Source of the DNA: Ceratodon purpureus
Taxonomy: Eukaryota; Streptophyta; Bryopsida; Pseudoditrichales; Ditrichaceae
Direction of reading: 5' to 3'
DNA length: 64,000 bases
Assembly: GCA_014871385.1 (NCBI GenBank)
Contig: CM026426.1
Location: forward strand, 88,720,886 to 88,784,885
Position numbers and translations under genes: made by a program. Of the stretch, positions 50,625 through 62,868 are shown piece after piece; the stretch's first letter is position 1; the number at the start of each line of letters is the position of its first letter. The notes under the pieces were generated by a model, which was given only the letters and a program-made list of their open reading frames with translations, did no database searches and was not told where the DNA came from.

Positions 50625-53600
50625 ATGCTGGCTATACCTAAGAAGCGGCGAAAGAAAGTGTCGTCTCATTTTAGTAGCACTAAGGCCCTTAGACGTAGTA
50701 AGATGGCTAGAGCTAGAAAAGAGGCTGAAAGATTTCAGAAGGATGGCATAACTAGAGCATTAGACTTCGAGAAGACAGACGGAGACTCAGCATTAGGGGG
50801 CATTGAAGAAGACAGCACATTGCGTTACGGAAGGCGTGTCAAGCATCAGAACCCCAAAGTCGTGGAATCTGATACAAGTGTAAGCGCTGGAAATAAGGTA
50901 TGAGATATTTTATCTTTTCATTTACAAATTTCTTTATGAAATAGATTACTGAGCTTTACCGTGAAAGCTTACCATCAGTAGTTCCATTTGCCAACATTTA
51001 CACAACTCTGAAAACACTATTAAGCGGTTCCAGAATGTCAAATCGTCACCTTTTCCGTTAATTGGGTTTTCCTTATGATCGCTAGTCCTGCGCAAGTCTA
51101 GATTCCTTTCCATGGCTTTAGGGTTAGGGCAAACTACATTTCTTCGGTTTGGAGTTTGTTGCTGGATTGTATATGGCGTAAGAGGTCAGGAGGTCTTCAG
51201 GATTAGCACTTCTTCGTTTCGTTCTTTTATCTGTAATTATTGTTGCCGATTGAGTTCAGAGAATGGAGCCGCTGGTTGATGCCCCGGAGCAATCAGAGGA
51301 GGAGGTGACGCAGGGCAAGGCGTCAGGAGTGCCGCTTTCTGAAGTGGGTGATGAAGACGAGGCCATGGAAGAACCCGAGGCTATGGAGGATGAGCAACGG
51401 ACAGAGGGAAGAGATCGCGGTGACAATGATGACCCAGAAGATGATGCCGAGACTGAGGAACAGCCGGAGCCATCTGAAGGTATGTGTATAACCCACCTTG
51501 TGACTTTCTTATTGCAGCTCATTTTGATTTTGTTGCGACTGGGGTCAAGCAATGGTTTTGCTGGCAGCAAAGTAGACCAAAGTGCGATAGTTTCTACTCC
51601 TTAAGATAATTTATTTAGGTTATCACTGTAGTTGATAGATTTAAAAATTTGATGTTTAAATCATAGCTCGATGCTCATGTTGTACACCAGCGTCGATGGT
51701 TAAGGTTCATGGACTTCTGTAAATGCATCTGTAGTTCTGCACTTGCTTGGAAATAGTACTGCCGTTAACGGCAGTATAAATTTGTGGTTCGCTATTACGG
51801 GATTCAGCTGAAATCTGCTCTTTATCTTCAAGTGTGAAAATCTTGGTGTCCACCACTAACAGGTGCTTGCCATAGTACTGCCGTTAACGGCAGTACATTA
51901 TCATGGCTTTTATATCCATAGGTGTGTTGACTCAATTGGTTGTCTTAGAACTCCGAAATACTACTGCCGTTAACGGCAGTACAAACCACACCGTTAATCC
52001 GGCTTCTTCCTTGCCGTTAATCCGGCTTCTTCTTTGCACAGAAGTGTGGACACTAAGATATTTGAATGGTTAATAATTGTACTGCCGTTAACGGCAGTAC
52101 AAATTTGTATAATTTATTCGCATATCACTGTCTTTGCATTGGAATGTAGGTTACAGTGTCAATGTGATCTAGACAATCTGTGCTAACTGTTATCCTACTA
52201 CCATTAGTCTCCTGTCTTAGAAATGCGCTGTTTAGCACTCTGGCTATTCTAGAATTCCAAAATTCAATCATTCCAATATTCTTGTGTATGTAATAGATTT
52301 GACCTTAAGTTTTAATTATTGACCTAGAGTTACTGATTTCTACCGAATAGGTATCAAGACTCGTGTTTTTTCTTGTTCGCAAGTTTTGGCCCAGAGGTAC
52401 TGCCGTTAACGGCAGTACCATTGGACTCAATAATTTAAAAAAAAAATATACTAACTTATACGTATTGCCGTTAACGTTAGTTGAGTTCTTTGGTTCTTTT
52501 GACTTGCTTAATTTAATTCAATTGCATTTCCACTCACAGCAGTAGCCTTACAAAATACATTTGAAGCAGTGTCTGATTGCCTTGAGATGCATGTTCAAAC
52601 AAATAGTGACTAATGTATGCCTTTAAAAGCTATGTCCAATCAAATATGCAAACAAATAGTGCATTTAGAAGGTTTGATCAATATATGAGTCGCTCTTTTG
52701 GTACTGCCGTTAACGGCAGTACCAATTCCATGCTATTTTCTATGCATTGTTCGCTTAGCAAGCGGAGTATATTATAATAAATTTATGTACTACCGTTAAC
52801 GGCAGTACATTATCATGTCAGAGTATGTGGGTACGATTGGGTCTCTAAATGTACTGCCGTTAACGGCAGTACCAATTCCATGCTATTATCTATTCACTGT
52901 TTGCTTAGCAAGCGGTCTCAAAATGTACTGCCGTTAACGGCAGTACATAAATGGATGCTTTCTTCTTTGAAATTGTTATCTTTCTTGGAAAATCTGAAAC
53001 GCCTTTGTGTAAGTTCTGAAGTGTTGTTTTGGTACTGCCGTTAACGGCAGTACTAATTCGCTGATGTTTTCAATGTTTATATTGACACCAAGGCTAATTC
53101 TGTTACCGGCAATACTATAGTATTGGATTTGGAGATACTTATTCTTCCCTGTATTTAGGTACTCTGGTTAACGGCACAGCAATTTCGAGATTCTTTTGAA
53201 TGACTCGTTGCGTACATCTTCATTTGATTTGTGATCTTCTGTACTTAAAGTTACAAAGCCTTGAAATATATTATTAATAAGATTATCATTGCATGTATTG
53301 CAGAAGCAATTTCATTGACAGAGAGCGAGGTGAAGGCAAAGCTCCACGACTTGGTAGAGAAGGAGATACCAAATACTGCGTCTCAGCTTGATCAGTTGAA
53401 ATGGGAGCCAAGGACTAAGGGAAGACTGTTTATTCCACTTTGTAGAATGATATCGTTGCCTGTCGTGCGGCCTTATCTGAAGACGGATGTTTCACAGTTG
53501 GCCTCATTCTTTGTAAAGACTGGTTACTTAGAAGGGAACGGATTCTTTTACGTTGCTCTACAGGATAACCTCGGCCACACCATCGATGTCACACCGGCTA

Positions 53601-56600
53601 TTACAAGCACTTGGAGCCCGGAATGGAGAGAAGTTAATGAAGATTTTGAGAAGACTCTCCAGGAGGACGAAGATTTAAGAATGTTTTCTAACAAGATGTT
53701 TCAGGTGTGGGACGGCAATCACCGTCTGCAAGCGTGGTATTCAATCATCAATGAGTATCACCCCCGGGACATAAATTGGCACTATAGGGTGGAGAGCATC
53801 GTACTCGATCCAAAAGGCGATATACCTGCAGTCATTGCGGCATTACACGAAGTCAATTGGTAAGCTCCATTTTGCATTGACCTTCTGCTTTTTTTTTATA
53901 TATGGGATCATAGCTGTTACTCAAGGTTCGACTGCTAAACAGGAGGAACCAGAAATCACACGTGACAACGAATTTGGTTCACAAACTCTTTAGGATCCAG
54001 AGCGTAGCACCACAACCTTTCAGCTATTTTGAAGGTCTTGTACCACCTGCAGCAATTGAAAGTGCCAAGAAGAAACAGGCTGGGGCAAAGCGTACTTGGT
54101 ACACTCTTACTGTTGAGTCCCTTAATGCATTCCTTTATCAGGTACTTATTCTGAACTTCTAAATTTTGTGATTCTTTGTTTTATTTTTCAAAAATTCTAG
54201 CTATTCTAACTACATACCATGGTGATATCGCAGCAAGAAATAGGTGAAGCAGCCTCAAATGCAGAGCTGCGATTTTATGAAATGTATCCAGAGAAGCATA
54301 TGTGGACCAACAAGTCTGTAGACGAGTGGGTTAGGTTGGCCGTGGAGAAAGTTGTTGCCACGCAACAAGGAGAGCTCAGAAAATTCCTTCCGGTGGCGGA
54401 TCCGAAGCATACACCTGCTTTTTTGGAGCAGGTAAAGGTTCATTATGAGAAGAACGAGTCTCCTGAAATGCAGCAGGAGAAACTCCACATGTTCGCCACG
54501 TCTGCTATTCCAACCAAGATGAAGATCAAGTGGTTAGAACGCTGGAATTCTCCTGAGTCCATTCGCAAATCTCACCGGTTTCCAAAGCCATCATTTGCAG
54601 ATACAGTATTTCCTCCATGGCTTCACCGAGCAACATGGTGGGCACAGGTATTTTATTTTAATCGACTTAGCTTCTTTGGTTTGATATGAACTCTATGCTT
54701 TGAAAGATGCTTTGATTTTTATGATGTCTATCTCCCCTTTAATTTATATTGTGCTCTGCTGCTATGGTACTGCCGTTAACGGCAGTACATATCTGTCCCA
54801 TTTTCATGTCACGGGAATTAGCTCGGAATGTACTGCCGTTAACGGCAGTACCAATGTCTTCCTTTTTTTAAAGTCGCATGTCTCTTTATGCAAGGCAAAT
54901 TTTGCAACGCATCACATGTTTTATGTTGAAAAGGATTTGTGTGACTTCCATTTGTCAAAGCTTTCGACTCGGCGACTCGCTGTCTCGTTACTGCCGTTAA
55001 CGGCAGTACGTTTTTTGGTGTCTGAAAATGTACTGCCGTTAACGGCAGTACCAAAGCTCGCCCTTTTTTTAAAAGCAGCGTGTTCCTGTATCTCTATATT
55101 TAGGCTCATTTATCTATACACATCATATGTTGTATGTTTAGGTGCATTCGTTTTAAATCCATGATTTAATTCATATGACTCGCTGTCTCGGTACTGCCGT
55201 TAACGGCAGTACCTTTTCGCGTTTTCTTCTACTGCTCGTGACTGAAATTCTCCCGTTTTTGTATTCCATCGTGTCTCTGTATGCAAGGCAGATTTTACGT
55301 TTAGGCATCTTAACATCACATGTTGTATGTTTAGGCTTGTTGCTGTTTCGGTACTGCCGTTAACGGCAGTACATTTAAATTCATTTATTGTCACAATTTT
55401 GGTGACTGAAAATGTACTGCCGTTAACGGCAGTACCGAAGCAGAACCATACCTTGGCTATTTTATTGTTGGTCTTGGCTTTGTTTGCTATGCACGGTTTG
55501 CTACACACATTTGCCATGATTTTGTATGCATTAAATCATTAACATATTCTTTCTAACCAGCTTTTACTAAATAATATGTTGATTGTGTTGTCTAATTCAT
55601 TGACTATCGGGGTAAATTAATTTGAATATATTAACTGTAGTATCTTAAGAATACTTTGTTTTTAATATTTGTGTGTCTATATTAGCTAGGCACGGTTATA
55701 TTTGCGTGTCTTTTTATGTTTGCTTGAGTCCGTTTGCAACTTTGCATTCAGTTATTGACATGTTGTTTTTTAACCGCCAGTAATGATTGATATGCTGATA
55801 TTATTGCTTTACTGATTGACTACGACGCTACTCAACTTGGTTTGATATTGCTTCTGTGAAATATCATCTGGATTAGGAATTAGATGGTAATTGTTTAAAT
55901 CGAAATGCCGTGACTTAAGTTGTACTAATTGCTTACCGGTCTGTGCAGTTGGCAGTAGAAGCGGAGGAGCTCTTCGAGGCAGTGGTCACTGACCTGGGGG
56001 TGAGAATCAATTATTGCCCAAATGGCGAGAACCCAATTGACAGTATTTTTGACTATGTCGAGGGCATGCGTTGCTCTCTTTGGGATATAGCTTTTTTTAG
56101 GGAATTCATGGGACCAGATCAGGCACACAAGAACAAAACAAAGGATCAACAACCTAATTTCCAGCCAGCATTGAGGAGAATTTTGTACATGTATTTTAAG
56201 TACATTTTGCTTCCTAGGAAAGCAGTGACCCGGGTACCTGCCTTCTTCCCCACATACCTGGATACCACTAGTCCTGAGTGCATGTTCACCCCAGCCATTC
56301 TAAAGGCTTGGGACAACTGTCACTATGATCGTTGTGGATGGTACCTTCACTGCCCTGTCAAGAAGCCCCCTCCCTTTGATGTGCAACTGAGGGACTCGCT
56401 CCAACCCACACTTGCGACCCTTGCCCCTGCTCCAGCACAACCAGGTGCCTCTCCTACCTTGCCAAAGAAGACCAGAAGGGCTGCTGGAGCAAGCAAGTCT
56501 CGGGGTGCTAAACGCAAAGCTGCTGAGGTCGAAGAAAATCTTGATGAGGACATTCCTGCTACAACGGCAGCGAGTGGCGACTTGGTTGATAAACAACCTC

Positions 56601-58276
56601 CTGTTGAGGTAGCACCCATCCGTACTAAGTCCCCTGCCCCAAAACCTCAAGTTCTGAAAAAGCCGCATGTCGAAGTTCAGGACCCAGACTCAGGTACCCC
56701 ACTCATTCCTCCATCACTGAAATCCTTGGTAATTACCCAGCCATCATCCAGTTCAGCACATAGCTCGCAGGTCTTGATCCTGAACGACACGTTTCCGAAT
56801 ATGATGGACTACAAGAACAAGCACAAGAAATTTCCCAAAAGCTTTGATGACATGATTCACTTTCTCCTAAAGGTAATTCGATCAATCTTTAATTGTATTG
56901 TAATTTAGGACCTTGTTTTATTGATCATAAAACTTAATGCCTTTTGTTGGATTTCAGACTGGTGAGAAACAGGATTTTTATTTTTCGGGAAAACTCATGT
57001 TCAAGCCAGGAGTGGACCTTGTTATAGCGGATTTTCCAGACGGCCTCTCGGTTCCTGGTGTCTCCGACCCACTCACACAAGTACCTGCCTGGACCCAACA
57101 AGTTAAGTCCTTTATTAAATTTGTGATTGGTTTTTGTGGTGGTTACTTGCACGACGATGGAGCTCTGTTAATTTTTGGTCCCGATAGCCTACACTTCAAG
57201 AAGGAGTTGATTGCTTTTCTCAACAACAACGATCTAAAGGACATGAAGGAGTGGTCAATTATCAACGCTCTTCACCTGATTCATCCCACGGACCCCGACA
57301 GTTTTGTAAGAAATCTCTGGAACTCTGCGTATGTGTATTACCTGTGATTATTTTTGAGAATGGGATCATAATGTTTTGTCTGTCTTGGTTGTTAGACTCT
57401 GAAATTCAAGGCGTTCCTGCTTGTCCGATCCTTTGGGGCCTCGGTAGTTAGGCAGCCAAAGCCTCTACTCCTCCCTTCGAGCAAGGGAATGGGCATGACT
57501 GACTTGGCAAAGGACGATGTGCTATTCAACTTTGTTACCGATAAGGATTGTCTTAAACGGAGTGACGGCAAGCCATGGAGGGGCGCGAAAGAGAAGTCAT
57601 ATGCTTTACTGCATTCCCTCATTTTTGGAACCTGTCCATTAAATGGCACGATCGTCGACCTTACAGCTGGAACAGGTATGAAATTCAGTCGTTGAGTTTT
57701 TTATTCCAAAACAATTAGTTTTATATTTCTCTAATCAGCTACAATACGAAACTAACAATTTTATCTTTTAGGTGCCTCGGTCCGTGCTGCAATATCCACC
57801 AACAGGAATATTGTCGCTCTTGAAGGGGACCGCGAGATCTTTGAGGAAATTCTGCTACCACTCCAAACGCCTCCCAAGGAAACCGCAAGTACTGATCAGA
57901 CCGATGTTCAGGAGCTCTCTGACGAAGAAGCACCATATCCTGAAGAAGAAAAAATAAATCTATGTGAGTAAGTTCCATGCTGACACGTTTATACTTCTCG
58001 CTTCAATTCTCATTTCTGCTGTTGTTCAACATTCATTCTGATAAATGAAATCTGTCTTGCAGTCGCATGAGTGGCACTTCACCATCCAGCGAGTCCTGTT
58101 TCAATTATGAAAATACTTGGAATCTCCCATGTTATGCCGAGGCAAGAGCTCAAGCCCTTGCTGAAGAATCTGAGCATAGTTCCAGTGCATCATCTTCACC
58201 TCGTAGCTTTGATCCAAGAGTTATGCAATTTATTGATCATAGTGCAATAGAAAGCGATGACGTGTTTTCTCCCTAG
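50625..58276 (+). CDS. ParB-like domain fused to beta-class amino-methyltransferase-like protein
   Basis: Exons: 50625-50897, 51260-51479, 53304-53859, 53943-54141, 54234-54647, 55949-56872, 56958-57305, 57396-57675, 57772-57967 and 58063-58276. They sum to 3624 nt, an open frame of 1207 residues, with GT..AG at all nine introns, so the gene looks intact. Residues 1-91 are basic (PKKRRKKVSSH) and 92-164 acidic. A ParB/sulfiredoxin-like segment follows, with VWDGNHRLQAW (DGNHR at 301-305). Residues 350-555 are helical. Residues 710-830 are a disordered linker with a basic, nuclear-signal-like stretch (KKTRRAAGASKSRGAKRK). The last domain has, in order, DLVIADFPDG (887-891, where DPPY is expected), FCGGYLHDDGALLIFGP, then the SAM-binding DLTAGTG (1066-1072) and NIVALEGDREIFEEIL. 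Catalytic motif before SAM motif is the beta-class order of DNA amino-methyltransferases. ParB plus such a methylase is a known phage/bacterial fusion. Activity is uncertain because the catalytic motif is altered. Confidence 0.8.
51558..51570. repeat. PAL-A palindrome in intron 2
   Basis: TTGCTGGCAGCAA, a perfect 13-bp odd palindrome, lies about 80 bp into intron 2 of the ParB-methyltransferase gene. It is the only PAL-A copy seen to the right of 44.5 kb. Confidence 0.85.
51756..53180. repeat. Palindrome cluster PAL-B in intron 2 (10 good copies)
   Basis: The unit is a 22-bp perfect palindrome, half-site GTACTGCCGTT joined to its reverse complement, with GTTAAC at the centre. Copies begin at 51756, 51875, 51961, 52079, 52397, 52701, 52787, 52851, 52925 and 53032. 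Most are perfect; 51756, 51961 and 52787 carry one change. Decayed forms are near 52462 and 53159. Some flanks are duplicated too: the bases after 52701 and 52851 match for about 46 bp, and those after 51875 and 52787 share ATTATCATG. All lie inside intron 2 (51480-53303). Confidence 0.95.
54767..55435. repeat. Palindrome cluster PAL-B in intron 5 (7 copies)
   Basis: The same 22-bp palindrome begins at 54767, 54830, 54988, 55030, 55191, 55351 and 55414. All are perfect except 54988 (first base). Copies tend to occur in pairs 42-63 bp apart. In the 54767/54830 and 55351/55414 pairs the left copy reads G|palindrome|AT and the right one AT|palindrome|C, so each pair also forms a larger inverted repeat. 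All lie inside intron 5 (54648-55948). Confidence 0.95.
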
Positions 58277-59460
58277 CTTCCACATGACTCTTTGAACTTT
58301 TGTTTTATGTTGATTTTGGTTGGTAGATGCTTGAGCATATTTTTTGAAAGGATTTGGATAAACATCCCCGTTTCTCAGCAGCTTTCATCTTTGATACCTG
58401 TTATCACTTTTCTTCGATTGGACAAACTGTTCATAATTTGTCCATGCAAAGTACCATTCTAACAATGAACAGACACAAGTCCATCTCTTTTAAAATCCGT
58501 CCTTGTGATTAATCAAGACGCGTATGAAACTCGGATGACTACTTTTAAAAAAAATTATAAATTGATACTCATTTAATTAATTTACATGCTCAGTTGAACA
58601 ATTGTGCTATGTTCACTGTGCTGTTCTGACATCTCGAACTGAGGCATATTAATTTTTAACTGATTAGAAGTTTAGCAGGGATAAGAACCAATAAACTGGA
58701 AATAACATCCATTTATCATCATACTATTGAATCTACGAATTTTATTCTGCTAAAGTATATTTTACTTCTGCCATCATAAACTTGACTTGCAATTCTCGGA
58801 AACCTAAGTTTCGTAGCCATGCCTGTTTTACTACATCTCTCAAGTATGTTTGTCCCCACATCTTTCAATATTAAACTACCTTGGCTATTTTGGTTGTTGT
58901 GATCTGTATTAGACTAACTCGTGTTATTAAAGGTTTAATCTTTTCTAATTGGAGAGCCTTAGAACACCATATTCGTTATTTTGGGAGATTTATCATCTCC
59001 CAAAATAATGCATTAGGTCAGGTCGAGTTAAAATGGGCACAATGGTCCCATACTTGACAAGGAAAAGCTTATAAGCAATTTCCATTAATTTGGGACATGA
59101 TCACACAGTACTAATGGGAAATGAAAGAAGGTAGTGGTTTACTAGAAATACTTGAAAAAATACAAGGTAGGTCGAACCATTCTAAATGAACATCAAACAA
59201 ATAACAAGAAATGGACACAACGGATATGCTCGGAAATCTTATATTATATATATGTGTGGAAATACAAATTAGGTCGACACTCCTTAAATGTTGAATCCGT
59301 GACAGGCTCTTTCAGACCTGTACAAACAATCAAGTTGTTCGACTAACATAGCTGCCTACAGTTTCCGGAGTATGATATGCAATCCAAGAACATACGGACT
59401 TCATAATAGTCCCATGCCAACAAATATATGTTATCGGCTCTACTTCAGAGATCCAAACTA
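58277..59460. other. AT-rich DNA between convergent genes
   Basis: No gene is supported. A hairpin with 14-bp arms TTATTTTGGGAGAT and its complement (58977-58990 and 58996-59009, 5-bp loop) is present. Half-site-like words AGGTCGA or GGTCGAGTTAAA, resembling PAL-C halves, occur near 59022, 59166 and 59271. Confidence 0.5.
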
Positions 59461-59461
59461 G

Positions 59462-59815
59462 GAACTTCAACGCTAGATGTCGTTTAGGTCGCCTCGACCT
59501 AAATGGCTGTTATGTGGCAGTACATATGATATAGAATCAACGCTTTAGGGTACTAAGTAAAAAGCTACACTAAGAACTATAGGTGACCTGTTGGTATCCC
59601 GCACTCGTAAAGTACGAACTTCAACGCCAAATGCAGTTTAGGTCGCCTCGACCTAAACTGCGGTCTATAATGTGGTACACATGATAAATAAGGAATGGAC
59701 AGAAACACTTAAGTAGTGTTCCCTCCAATTAAATATATGTAATTATCTAGTATTCAAAACATAAATACGCTAGAACTAATACGCTATAACTGATCAGGTC
59801 GACTCGAGCTAAACA
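59462..59815. repeat. Left-flank relatives of palindrome PAL-C
   Basis: Two direct repeats of about 85 bp start at 59462 and 59616 (GAACTTCAACGC). Each holds an inverted repeat: TTTAGGTCG-CCT-CGACCTAAA at 59483-59503, and a longer one with 13-bp arms GCAGTTTAGGTCG at 59633-59661. A third, intermediate form at 59795-59814 reads CAGGTCGACTCGAGCTAAAC, whose right half equals that of the array at 62869-63270. They lie just beyond the 3' end of the DUF7869-type gene. Confidence 0.75.
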
Positions 59816-59934
59816 TCTACCTTTGTCTTGAAAACAGAAGGGACGAACGGTATTCAGTTCAGTCGTCTTCAAACGAATATAAGGGATCTGACTAAATTCA
59901 GAACTTCAAGACCACCAACTTCAAAGCTACATGT

Positions 59935-62771
59935 TTATTCAGAATCCGGAGACACAAATCTCTCCAAGGAGGCCTTTATAATGTCCAGTTGTTTCGGTGG
60001 GATCTTCAGCGTTGGATCCTTGCCAACGCCCCGGTCGTTGACATTTTTTTTAACTTTGGATTTCCAAGCTGTTATGACTGCATCAGTACTCTGCCACGAC
60101 TCGGGTACATCCTTCTCAACTGTCCAACGAAGTCTCCCATCCACATCCCAGCCGGTATAGAATTTCAAAACATTTTCATCTCGGGAAATTGGGCGGTAGA
60201 ACTCTACTTGGAGCGTGTTTGGGAGGTCATGGTTCGAATTAGGGTCAGTCAAGGCCCGCGCAAGCCAAAAAGGACGATCGTCTTCATCGCAGGGTCGTAA
60301 TGCTAAGAAGTACCCTGCAAAAAGGTCTCGCGCAACACGGAACGACGGTCCTGGGCGATCTCGTTTGTGACCAACAAAGTGATCATCCTCTGCGAACTCC
60401 TCGCGCAAAGTTCCATCTTCCTGAAACTCGTCTTCGACGGAGTGAGCGAGCCGCGTGGATGGCCAAAAACCATGCTCCAAGGCGGGGACAACATCAAAGG
60501 GAATGGAAAGAGCCTGTTTAACATCGTTCCAATAGTATGAGAGTGGCTCATAGATTCTTCTGGACTCGACTGAATCCGAAGATAGCCTCTCCCAATGATC
60601 TACAAAACCCGACAAGCCCTTAATCACATCAGGCAGGTGCCGCATCTCGCGAGGCGCCACGGCACCAGGAACACCACGGGGCCATAAAGATCGACCTTCT
60701 GAATCCTCCTTCCACAACTTGATGCCACAACCATCTCCTTTTGGCAACCAGTCGTCGTCGTGACAGAAGATTTTATACTTCATGACTGGGCATCCTGAAG
60801 AATCTACATAGAATTTGAACTGATGAGCTTTAGTGTGACCCATTAACGTATCGTCGCCATCAAGCATCCACTCCGCGATGAATTTCTTGAAATCTGGGAC
60901 CTCCTGAATAAGATGCGGAATTGTTGGTACTGCTTCATGTTTCATGAAGGACTTCATGAGGAGAGGTACTGTGGGGAAGTCCTCCCTCCGCAAAGCCATG
61001 CTCCATCGCCCGAAAAGGGCATCAATATCGTCATGAGTATGGCCGACCAGCATGAAATTCACGTACACTTCGCGAAACACCCGCTTCGCGACTAATAGGG
61101 ACCAGAATGAAAATACAAACCTATTCTTGTTATCACTGACAGCGTTATCCATTTGGACGTTAAGAATGGGAGGCAAGGGTTTAGCAGCAATAGGAACCTC
61201 AGGAGGAGGGCCAAGAGGATCCAAACACATCTCTGAACCATGCAAAAGCGCGGCATACAATGGGTGGGAAGGATTCTCTTGAAAGAGTTCCCTAGAGGTG
61301 GATTTAGGGGGTGACTCAAGGTCCCAAAGGAGCTTCGCAAACGATCCAACCGTGTAATTAGCGTCGTGTGAGTAAATGTCAAGGCCATAATGGGCGTAAC
61401 GTTGGTCCACATGCCCATGAGCAAGCATTCCCGTGACAGCAAGAGGAAGCTTCATGAGACCGTCTAAGTGTTTGACCTTGTGGGATAAGGCCGGCGACGC
61501 CGTCTTCGAGTGGTCCATCTTGTCATGCATAATAGTAAGAACTTCATGCGGAGTAGCCTTCGACCTGAATCGATTTAGGTAGTACAAGTCCCTATGCGCC
61601 ATTGCAGAGTCATTGTGCAGCCTCATTTTCTTAGACCACAACAGGGACGCCTGAGATCCTGTAACCGTCAACTTCTTCTGGGACTGGAACTCATCACATT
61701 TTGAGCAACGAGCGAAGTTGTCTCCTGCCCGTTTGGCGTAATATTCTGGATAGCTAAGCCTCCTGATCTTGCTCAAGTTAGAAGCGGACATAGGAGGCAA
61801 TCCGCAGTCCGCTAAATGCTCATCGAGGATGGGAATCTGTTCCTTCCATTTGAAACTGGAAGGCAGAACTTTAGCTACAACTGTCTCCCCTGAAGGCAGA
61901 ACACGACTCTTGTGGGGCATGTGGTCGGCATGCCTGTCCAGGATGGCCCCTAGGACGGCAGTTGCTACGACTGTGTGATTTCGAGGTTTACGTAAACCAG
62001 TATTACCGTGAAATTGAGCCTCGAAACCAGCAGCAGCATACTGGGCATTTCTATAGAATGTACTGGAGCTCACTCCCATAATCTTCATCCAGGCGAAGGG
62101 GCAAACATCTATGCCCTCCAGAGTCACCACACTCTTCCCCGCTGAATCTTGTGGATCTGTCTATGCACGTCGAGCTTTATGTGATTACGGAACTGCACTG
62201 TGGTCTTGTCGTACATACGCGACCGTAGACTAGAGATTTTATCTCTGGGATAGTGTTGGACGCATAGGTGAGCGCAGCACGTGTTTGCCGCTACAGAGTT
62301 GATAGATGGCTGGGTCATCAGAAACTCAGCGTGACGTGATATAGGAGGGGGGGTATTCCTAGAGGAGTTATCATACGATCGGGTACGATCTCCCAGGGAT
62401 CGGTTACGCTCCGCAACCCAACGGTTATACACATCACGTTGACTATGGTGCTCTAGGCTAACTCCATCCAGATAGACGTGGTTGATAGGCCACGTTTTGA
62501 AGGAGTACCTCCAATCATCCTCTGACTCTTCTTCGACCAAAGAACTTGATACCTGGACGACGACAACGGAATCACCAAGGGGACCAACCGTGTCAGATAC
62601 CAAGCTGGACCGTGGGTTCCGGATCAAACCTTCTGCTAACGGGATATTGTCGTCACTATATATTGTTACAGTCTTGTTCTGCCATTGTCTTGAGGGTACA
62701 ACCACGAAGTCTGGAAGGTCTGGGTTTACGGGCACTTCAACGGGAACCTCGTCATCTGAGACATAGTCCAT
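59935..62771 (-). pseudogene. DUF7869-type transposase-like gene with one frameshift
   Basis: The frame begins at 62771 (MDYVSDDEVPVEV) and runs 215 codons to about 62124. A second frame resumes in register with the family and runs to 59935. The switch lies near 62140-62160, between LDVHRQIH and SAGKSVVTLEGIDVCPFAWM, and is best explained by a 1-bp gain or loss. Features: acidic N-terminal region; a CCAHLC cysteine cluster; SSTFYRNAQYAAAGF (helix-turn-helix-like); a CxxC pair (FARCSKCDEF); HDKMDHSKTA; QMDNAVSDNKNR; and the signature VGHTHDDIDALFGRWS. The spaced Asp residues fit an RNase-H-like fold, as suggested for this family. About 945 residues in total. It converges on the ParB-methyltransferase gene and lies between PAL-C palindromes on both sides. 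Except for the frameshift it is well preserved. Confidence 0.75.
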
Positions 62772-62868
62772 TGTACCTGAAATGCAACAGACCCATTTCT
62801 GTTAGAACATATTATACTCCTTAAAGAGAATTAATCTCTAAATTTGTAGGGAAACATATCCCAGGCGC

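Noticed and set aside
59935-60300. Plus-strand frames inside the DUF7869 gene
   Set aside because: They are shadows of the conserved minus-strand frame.
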